From Apium graveolens (lineage: Eukaryota; Streptophyta; Magnoliopsida; Apiales; Apiaceae): 64,000 nt of DNA. The notes beneath the pieces were generated by a model, which had not been told where the DNA came from, did not search any database, and saw nothing but the letters and a program-made list of their open reading frames with translations. The translations under genes were made by a program, and so were the position numbers. The stretch covers positions 22,001,339 through 22,065,338 of the forward strand of contig NC_133652.1 of the NCBI RefSeq assembly GCF_009905375.1. The letters run 5' to 3'. Positions within the stretch are counted from its first letter, which is position 1. Each line of letters begins with the position of its first letter. Of the stretch, positions 56,421-64,000 are shown piece by piece.

Positions 56421-56851
56421 TACATACTTGTAGGCTAGCGATAATCATGCAGATTTTTGCATAATTGATAATACTGTGCGGATTTCTAGAAAATGTTAAA
56501 AAGATTTGGGATCAGCTATGAGCTATATATGTTCCAACAGGAAAGGAAAGCACGTCCTATCTAGAGTGTAAATTTGCCTAGGATTATTTTTTTCATGAAT
56601 GGAATATTTTCCGTTGGACAGCCTCTATAAGTTCCTTTTCAGATCTGATTGTAGTCAAAATAATATTGTCAGGGAAGCGGACTTCACATGCACTAGTATA
56701 TTCATCAAATGTATACTGCATGTATATTATTTGAGACGTGCTAGGGTGTAACTTAAATAATCCTAGCAAAATCTCAGGATCCCAGAAAATCAAAAAATTA
56801 AATAGTTCTAGAAACCAATCCACAAGTCTCCTGTTCCCTTAACTACAACCT

Positions 56852-56858
56852 TATAAGT
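56852..56858 (+). promoter_or_regulatory. TATA box of HyPRP gene 3
   Basis: TATAAGT, about 100 bases before the ATG, in a context homologous to that of gene 2 (ACAACCTTATAA). Confidence 0.55.
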
Positions 56859-56952
56859 CTGTGTTCTAAACTAGCTAAACACACATGCAATCAGAAAAAA
56901 ACATTAGCAGTTCTTCTTATATAGCATTTTCAGTCATTAATTTAAATTAGTA

Positions 56953-57405
56953 ATGGATACCAAGAACAATGTAGCAGTAACCCTTTTTCTCTCTGTTAAC
57001 CTTCTCTTCTTGATCCTGATCAGTGCATGTGACACAAACCTTAGTCCTAATATACCGAAGCCAGCTTCTACTCCCGCAGTACCATCTCTTCCTACTCCCA
57101 CAATACCGGCTCCTCGTACGCCTAGTACAACCCCAACTTATTCCAACAAAAAATGCCCACAGGATGCATTGAAATTAGGTGTTTGTGTAAATGTGCTTAA
57201 CTTGGTTGATGTGGTTGTCGGATCTCCGCCAACGCTTCCATGCTGCAGTCTCATCCAAGGCCTTGTTGATCTTGAGGCTGCTCTCTGTCTCTGCACTGCC
57301 ATTAGGGCCAATATTTTGGGTATTAACCTAAATGTTCCTGTTGCGCTCAGCTTGGTTCTCAATAATTGTGGCAGGGAAGTTCCAAATGGTTTCGCGTGTT
57401 TCTAA
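56953..57405 (+). CDS. DC2.15-like hybrid proline-rich protein (8-cysteine motif), gene 3
   Basis: This is an intact 150-residue single-exon gene. The signal peptide is 1-25 (ILISA). The Pro/Thr-rich linker spans about 26-67 (TPTIPAPRTPSTTPT). The eight-cysteine domain has the order C-C-CC-CxC-C-C ending NGFACF. It differs from gene 2 mainly in the linker and in single residues of the domain (IQGL, RANILG, REVPNGFAC). Same strand as gene 2, 2.9 kb downstream. The family is secreted and often tissue- or stress-regulated; nothing in the sequence fixes its exact role. Confidence 0.95.
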   Translation: MDTKNNVAVTLFLSVNLLFLILISACDTNLSPNIPKPASTPAVPSLPTPTIPAPRTPSTTPTYSNKKCPQDALKLGVCVNVLNLVDVVVGSPPTLPCCSLIQGLVDLEAALCLCTAIRANILGINLNVPVALSLVLNNCGREVPNGFACF

Positions 57406-58507
57406 ATATCAGATGGTCTCATCCATTACGGGGTTGTTTTACTTGTTTGACATTGTATTGTTAGTTCTTCATTCATTTTTATTTTTAATTTTGTCACTCG
57501 AGTTGCATCTTAATTATAATTATTCTTGGTGTCAGGAATGATCGAATCCGTCTATTCTTCTTCTTTTTTTTTTGAAATGGGGAGATATATTAAAATCCGT
57601 GTATTCTTCTGTTCATCTGTTGTCATATTGAAAAAATACAAAGTATCAAATTTTTTAGCTAAGTGATTCTTGATTATGCATGATGATTCATAGGTGTTTT
57701 ATTTTATACATATAGATATAGAGGAAAGTGATTGTCGAATTCGAACTTCAACTTCAATTTTTACCGAGTTAAATTTTTGTTTCTATAGTGTCAAAATAAG
57801 TAAAAAATATCATTCGCAGACATGTTCATGAATGCTCGCGTACACGTTTCAACGGTAAATTTTGCAAGACTAAGATGATCTCAAAAATGGTAAACGAGGA
57901 ATATTTTGTAATTATATTTTCTTTTTGCTGCATGAATATTTGGTAATTTAATTTACTTGTAAAATGGATTATTCATTAAATTAATGTTTGCGACATTCTC
58001 CTCAATTAAATCGTTGCGGTGTCAAGTTATTTACCTATTTTCCTCTATATTTTCATTCGTTTTAATTTCTACTGAAACCCGCTAAGACTCCCGCTATTCT
58101 ACGTAAGAACCCGTTCATTTGATTTATATACTATTATTTTTTGTGTTTAACATATATTATATTGTTATTATTTTTTTCAAAATATTTTGTGCTAAATTTG
58201 TTCAACATCTTTCCGTAATATAATGTTTTCATCTTTTCCAAAAAGTCTTTGTTCTAAATAATTTCTTTCTTACCTTGTTTTAACGTAGGTAAATGCATTT
58301 TCTTGGTTTTTTTGATTTTTTTTTCAAATTTTTGCATTTTAAAAATATTTTGTATATTTTAAAATGTAACTGACTTTTTCCGGAAATTGAGCTAAACACA
58401 AAAGTAAACTATTAATCTTAATTAACAAACACATCCTAAAATACTTAATATTTAAAACAGGGGAAAACAAATACAATGGTAGTTATGATTAGATGTAGTA
58501 CATAACA
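57406..58507. other. 3' flank of gene 3 and spacer
   Basis: No gene supported; ends at the LTR of element E. Confidence 0.5.
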
Positions 58508-60004
58508 TGTTAGGAAATGAATAGCACAAGAGGAGGTGGATGTGTTTTACGGCTTTTCTTGAATTTTTTATGGTTGAACAAAGTAAATTAAATTCTGTAG
58601 TGAAAGTGTGTTCATGCAGAAAATAAATTTGCAAGAATAAAGAACACAGATCTTCAAAACTCACTTAATTTTATATTAAATTTAAGAATGTTTTACTATA
58701 AAATTTCTAGGCTCTTTGTTGATAAAGAGCTTAGCTTCTTCTTGAGAGTGTTACAAGATTTTCTATTTAAATTGTTACTCTGACTTAAGGACCAGTGTTA
58801 ACTTTATAATTTAGTTAACTGCTAGTTTACACAATGTACAATAAGACATGCTATTAGCTTTAGTAAACAGTCACTTGTCATTTTCATTTATAGAAAAATA
58901 TATCTTCTATTTCTGGCTTAGTATATCTTTAGCATCCTGTGATTATCTTGATCTTCCTTTGTCAGTTAATATTCACCATTGATCTTGCACATCCTTCAAA
59001 CTGCTTTTTGTAGACTTGTCAATCCAGCTGTTTGGATTGTTTGTTGATTGTTAATCTTGGATATTGAACTGATCTGCAATTTTGTACTTTGAGATTTCAC
59101 CTCGAGATCTCCAGTTTCATTTATAGAGAACTTGACTTCTCGATAAGTGTATTGGCTTATCGAGATCTCTACTACTCTATAGTTAATTTGACTTATAGAG
59201 GTCTACCGGTTCTCTATAAGAGAATTTGACTTGCCGAGATCTCTAGTCTTCATATCTTCACTTTGACTTATCGATATCTCTGAGTTCTCTAGCGGCTTCT
59301 TGACTTGTTGATAACTTAGAGTTCTCTAGTCAAATTTGACTTGTCGATAACTCAGAGTTCTCTAGTGGATTTTGACTTATCGATATATCTGAGTTCTCTA
59401 GTGGCTTCTTGATTAGATAACTCAAAGTTCTCTAGTCAAATTTGACTTGTCGATAACTCAGAGTTCTCTAATGGATTTTGACTTATCGATATCTCTGAGT
59501 TTTCTAATGGACTTTGACTTATCGATAACTCAAAGTTCTCTAATGAGTGTTGACTTGTCGATAACTCTGAGTTCTCTAGTGAAGAAATGACTTGTCGATA
59601 TCTCCAATCTTCATGTTTTCAATTTGGCTTGTCGATATCTCTAAGTTCTCTATAAGCTTTCCTGAGTTCTCTATAAGTCATTCTGGAGTTCTCAAATGAC
59701 TTCTCTATAACACTAAATCTGTGACTTGTAGAGATCTTGACTTAGAATATTTTTCCTAAAACAGATTTATTCAACTCCACGCTTCTTCATAATTCTTCTG
59801 AGGCAGGATCTTCTTGATCTTCTTCCAGAATTAATTCTTAGGTTTGACACTGTTTATAGAAAAAGGCTCCAGTCTGCTCCTTTGAAAATTTTATAGACTT
59901 TGAATGTTACAAGTACAAAATACAAATTAAGATAACAATACAACTTACTTAGGGTTGTCAATTTGACTTAGTCTTGTTAAAGTACAGGCATGTCTTGCAC
60001 AACA
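58508..60004 (-). repeat. 3' LTR of element E
   Basis: The repeat is 1497 bp, TGTTAGGAAA to GCACAACA. A TATA-like TATAAAG (minus strand) is near 58802-58808. The segment 59095-59740 is a dense array of the words CTTATCGATATCTCTGAGTT and GTTCTCTAGTG with variants. Confidence 0.85.
59095..59740. repeat. Array of GACTTATCGATATCTCTGAG / GTTCTCTA units in element E LTR
   Basis: More than ten units of roughly 40 bases recur, each with GACTT(A/G)TCGATA, (T/A)CTC(T/A)GAGTTCTCTA and a variable end. ATCGAT and TCGATA words are self-complementary, and ACTTATAGAG / CTCTATAAG occurs in both orientations. It is upstream of the LTR TATA box. Confidence 0.85.
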
Positions 60005-60018
60005 ATCTCCCCCAATTT
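60005..60018 (-). other. Polypurine tract of element E
   Basis: AAATTGGGGGAGAT on the minus strand abuts the 3' LTR. Confidence 0.88.
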
Positions 60019-60166
60019 GTGAGAAGATTGCTTAACACAAATTCATGCCTGTTAACAAGACCAACAACAAGTTTAAAATGATGGAAAATAAAATTGATAC
60101 ACAAAGCTTGATAGAAGTACAACTTTTGTACAACATAAGATTTACAGATTTCAATGGTTACAAGTA

Positions 60167-63100
60167 TCAGGTAAAGACAGTTTTTGTATCTGCTTCTTCT
60201 CTAAGTAGATCCTTCATGTGATCTAGAATTTCAAGTTCTTCTATTATAGGTGTTCCACTTAGAACTTCTACAAGTTTTTGTCTTGCTACCTTGGGATAAC
60301 CATTGTCTAGCAAATCTATTCTAAACCTTGAGAATCCACCAGTTTTGATGTTTAGAAATTTCTCATCCTTAGAAATTCTGCTCATTCCTTTGGGTTTTAG
60401 CTCTTCTGATCTTTTTATAAACATCTCAATTTATTCATCATACTTCCTTCATCTTTCCCCAGCTTCAACTTCATTTCTTTTTCTTGTTTATTCCCTTTCA
60501 ATCATCCACTCAGCTATAACTGATCTACATGCCCTTGTAGCAGTATCCTTGTCCTTTAGCAAGCTTATTATTCTCTTAATTTATGTGGTTGAAAGAGAGT
60601 CCATCAAATCACTTCCAAGAAAGGTGAAGGAACCATCTTCATAGAAAATTCTAACTTTCCTAAGAGATACAACCCAGATTCTGAATATTTCCTCAGCAAG
60701 TTGTTGAAAATGATCTTCATCTGAGATGCATCAATTTAGAGGTAGAAATTCAGATTGCTTGAAACAGTTCCAGATGGCCCTTTCAGTGACTTCTCCTTTA
60801 TTTATGAGTTTGGCTTTCTTAGGATTTCTTCCAACAGATTTGAGATTGACTTTAAGTGAAGGCTTGGTTAAAGGTAGGGTTGTGATTTTTTTGAGACTTG
60901 TTTGGCTTGAGGTGATTTTAATTTTTAGGAAAGAGTTAGTTGTTTGTTTGTGCAGAAATTTTGTCTTAGATGTTTGGGAAGGTTTGATGTTTGAGATGGT
61001 TGATTATGAAGGTTGAGATAAAGGTTGAGCTAGGGTTGTTTGGATTTTTAAGGCTTGTTGTGTTTCTCAGCTATCATGATTCTTTTTGCTCTTCCTCTCA
61101 CTTATTCTCTTCTTCTCTTCATCTTTCTTATCATCCTCCTTCTCCTTCTCACCACCCTTGCTACCAGATGGCTTAGTGGACTGACTTGGATTTGAGCCAG
61201 AAGGAATTTGATCATCTTTCTTCTGCTCATCATCATCTAAATCATCCCTGTTGATTTGAGTTTTGGACAAGTTGGCTTCAGCATCATTCAAATACTTCCT
61301 CAAAAGCTTTATCATCTCCATGTCATCAAAGTTATTGTTCTTCTAGGTTTTTAAGCCAGTTTCTAGGATCATGATAAGCTTCTTGTTGCTCATGACACAC
61401 TGCTTGGGGATCTGAAAATGTTTGAAGTGTTTGGAGTTTGGACAGATGTATGTTATACCCTTGTTTGGCTGTAGATATGCTTCAGGAAAAGTAGCCACTT
61501 GAGTATTTATCAATTCAGCTAATAGCAAGGTATCTTCATGAGTTATAACTTTGACTTTTTTGATGAAGATATCCAAGTCAGATGCCCTCCTTGAGACTAG
61601 GTAATTGAGGGACACCTGCATACATCTGTCTATACATGAGTCATTTGCATTGATCACTTTCTTCTTTTGCAAAAAGTTATCCTGATTGACCATGATCACT
61701 CTTATGAAATTAATTATCTTGTTCAGGGCCTTTTTGTATATGAAGTGATTATTATTGAGAGAAGTTTTTTGGGCTTTGAGTAGTTCATCAAATTCTCTGC
61801 TCATACTAGGTCTTTTAGCAGCCCTAATAAGTCTCTCCATGTCAAGATCTACTTCTTTATTCAATTTGTTTTCAGCACCCTGGACCTGTTGAGATGATCT
61901 TGATTGTGCAAATCTAGCCTCAATCTCTCCTTTAGTCTTGTTGGCAGGCATGAGTAGGGGAGTAGGGATTTCAGGCCTAACCTGTTCAGGTAGAGAAGGT
62001 AGTGGTATGTTGAGTTTGCCCATGATGGCTCCCAAAGCTATAGAATTCTGCATTTGAAGATGCTTATGAGAGTCCACCAGGGTTTGGATGTCTATTTGTT
62101 GGCTCCTGACAAGAGATGTCAAGGCTTGAACTTGTGCAGTGAGAGAAGAGTTGGAGTCTTGCAGTGCCGAGACTTGAGTCTGTAGAGACTGAATCTGTAG
62201 ATTTGTTGAAGTAGATGCAGGTTGATGAGAGCTTGATGTAGAGATAGCAGTAGATGATCCAATTATAGCTTGCACAAATTTTTGAATCTCATTTATGACC
62301 AAAGGAGAAGGAGTGGATCTTGGAGTGTGCATCTGATCCAACTTCAACCTTGTATCATTGGAATTTGTGATACGATTTTGAACTTGATTGTAAAAGGCTA
62401 CAAAAGAGTCCTTGAGTTGATTCACACTCTTATCAATCCCACTGAGATCATACCTAGACAGTTGTTCTGAGAAGGTTTTGAATTATTTTTTGATCTCAGT
62501 TTGAGAGGGAGTGATTTCATCCATCTTTTCCCTTACCATCTTCCTGATTTTGTCTTCATGACCAGTCAATCTCAGTTTTAGTACTTTTCCAAAGAGATGG
62601 AAAGCTTTGAGTTGAGCTTTTGAAACTTCATTGACTGCATCATAGACTTCACTAGGTGTCAGTGCCTTGGAATTGCTGCCCAGATTTGTCAAGTAATCTT
62701 CCTTGAACTTAGCTAACACATCCTCCATTTCCAGACTATAGTCCTTATTCAGCCAAGCATCACAGTTGCCATCATGTTCAGCTTCATTAATAATTTTATC
62801 TTGTTGTTCTTGGACATCTGATTGATAGAAGAGCATGATTTCCTGGTAATCCTGGTTAGACATGTCAGAGGTCAGCAATTATTGAGAAATTTATGCTAGG
62901 CCTGTAAGCTGATCCACCCTGAACTCTTCAAGATTTGATTATGGTGCAGCTTCATGGAGCCATGTAGAGACAAGGTGAGGTTGAGAAGTTGATGGTCGTC
63001 AAACACCCGTGACTAAGGTCACAGTTTTACTCACATATTGCTCTGTGGTTATGGCCAGTTGTTGTTCCACACTTGTTGTGGGAACCTCCAATTGAATTGG

Positions 63101-63838
63101 AGGGGATTTGACTGGGTTACTGCCATATGCACCAGTCTCTAACCCTTGTGTGTCTTGCAACACACTAACACTTGAATGTGCTATACTTGCCTCCCCTATG
63201 ACAGGATCATTGGCAATTGTACTATTAGCATCAACTGCCAAGGTAATTTCTGCTAGGGTTTTAAGGGGAGTTGTCCCTACATGAGGAATCTCGAATTGAA
63301 TTGGAGAGGATTTAGGTAACTCCCCCTCAGGAGTACTACCCTCAAACCTAATAGTCTGTGAAGACTGATTTGTACATGAAGGTGCAGTTTGAGTTTCCAT
63401 GGGGTCTTCAGTGAAAACTAATGAACCCCCCATATTTGTGATGGTGTCATCAAGGTCTATCCCAGCTAGTAGCCTCTCACCATCTAAATGAGGTGTTTGG
63501 GTGGTGATCAAGGTGTCTAGAACCAAGTCACTTGTTTTTTGTTGTACTTGAGAAATGGATTAAAGTGCAATTGGAAGAGAATAAATTTTAGATATAAGAG
63601 ATTGTTGCTCAGTTGTGAGTGTTGGCAACTCCCTCTGAATAGATGATGGAGCTTCAAGAGATGTGCTCTCACAATGTGTGTCATCCTTGTTTATTCTACC
63701 ATACACTTGAATTGCTTCTTGTGCAGGATGTGCAGACTCACTACTAGGTGCTTTTACAACTGCATCATGTTTGGAGGATACAGAGGAGGCTTGAGTGATC
63801 AGCTCAGTTTTCTTACTCCTTTTAGATCTCTTGACCAA
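60167..63838 (-). pseudogene. env-like ORF of element E, interrupted by nonsense codons
   Basis: Open pieces 63838-63560, 63526-62999, 62878-62483, 62425-61343, 61321-61067 and 60424-60167 all lie in one reading frame. They are separated by in-frame stops at 63560 (TAA), 62999 (TGA), 62483 (TAA), 61343 (TAG) and 61067 (TGA), and by a less clear stretch from 61066 to 60425. The protein is Ser/Thr/Pro-rich, then has a coiled coil (LQIQSLQTQVSALQDSNSSL, about residues 75-130 of the 62425 piece), a basic middle, and an acidic Lys/Glu-rich end. This layout is that of env-like ORFs of B and C, but direct similarity is low. Its N-terminus may lie beyond 63838. Confidence 0.7.
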
Positions 63839-64000
63839 AGGTGACTCTTTATCAGCTATATCCTCACCACTCTCAGCTATGACAGTTAAGGTTGCCCCCT
63901 TTCTCTTCTTTCAACTCACCTCATCCTTTTGAGAAGATGAGGTGATTGGTTGCCTAGTGTAATATACGGGATATATCGTGTAATTATTTTTGCTAATAAA

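Larger units (their letters stand above)
58508..64000 (-). mobile_element. Element E: Sirevirus-type copia retrotransposon, 3' end only (cut by window edge)
   Basis: The 3' LTR, polypurine tract and a decayed env-like region are present on the minus strand. Pol, gag and the 5' LTR lie right of the window. The left flanking bases are TAACA (58503-58507). The LTR motif is a third, unrelated family. All five Sireviruses of the window are in the same orientation. Confidence 0.88.

Noticed and set aside
56593..56823. 76-codon minus-strand ORF before HyPRP gene 3
   Set aside because: It covers the promoter shared with gene 2 and has no features of its own.
59095..59740. Regularly spaced repeats resembling a CRISPR array
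   Set aside because: Repeat units vary, spacers are not unique, and the array lies inside a plant retrotransposon LTR.

Overview
This is nuclear DNA of a flowering plant. It is AT-rich and holds a small cluster of host genes for DC2.15-type hybrid proline-rich proteins (an eight-cysteine domain behind a signal peptide and a proline-rich linker). These genes are embedded in large Ty1/copia LTR retrotransposons of the Sirevirus (SIRE/Maximus) type. The resemblance to the carrot DC2.15 protein makes an Apiaceae or related asterid host plausible, but the window alone does not prove a species. No bacterial, organellar, rRNA or tRNA genes were seen.

Layout. 1-2259 is the 5' end of a minus-strand Sirevirus (element D: LTR, primer-binding site, partial gag) that runs off the left edge. 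2583-3399 is a fragment of a Mutator-like transposase split by a small CACTA-like insertion. 3400-15408 is mostly AT-rich non-coding DNA with tetranucleotide microsatellites, Helitron-like 3' ends, a SINE fragment and one intact HyPRP gene (8585-8977, minus strand). 15409-51882 is one old host retrotransposon (element A) with 5-bp target duplications TTAGT. It was later hit twice: by element B (20602-33864, duplication GCTCC) in the 3' end of pol, and by element C (38141-50325, duplication AGAAC) in gag. Every boundary can be read to the base. Element A had itself landed in a MITE-like element whose ends lie near 15227 and 52338. 52915-57405 holds a broken HyPRP pseudogene and two intact, recently duplicated HyPRP genes on the plus strand. 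58508-64000 is the 3' end of a fifth minus-strand Sirevirus (element E: LTR, polypurine tract, decayed env-like ORF) that runs off the right edge.

How the parts work. B and C keep the full Sirevirus order: LTR, initiator-Met primer site, gag, protease, integrase, reverse transcriptase, RNase H, a large env-like ORF, polypurine tract, LTR. Their LTR pairs are nearly identical (about 1% divergence by eye), while A's LTRs differ at roughly 10%, which agrees with the nesting order.

The most interesting signal is a set of element-specific short inverted motifs. In B the 9-mer ATCCGTTGA/TCAACGGAT is clustered in the LTR upstream of the LTR TATA box. It is clustered again between pol and the env-like ORF, also upstream of a good TATA box, and scattered in both orientations inside gag, pol and env coding sequence. 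In C an unrelated motif (GGTATGACAATC and its inverse) has the same two placements. This suggests that the env-like gene has its own promoter built from LTR-type modules. Other points are a conserved gag-stop/19-nt/pol junction shared by A and B, conserved internal polypurine tracts in the integrase-RT linker, and in-frame amber codons at gag and env positions.
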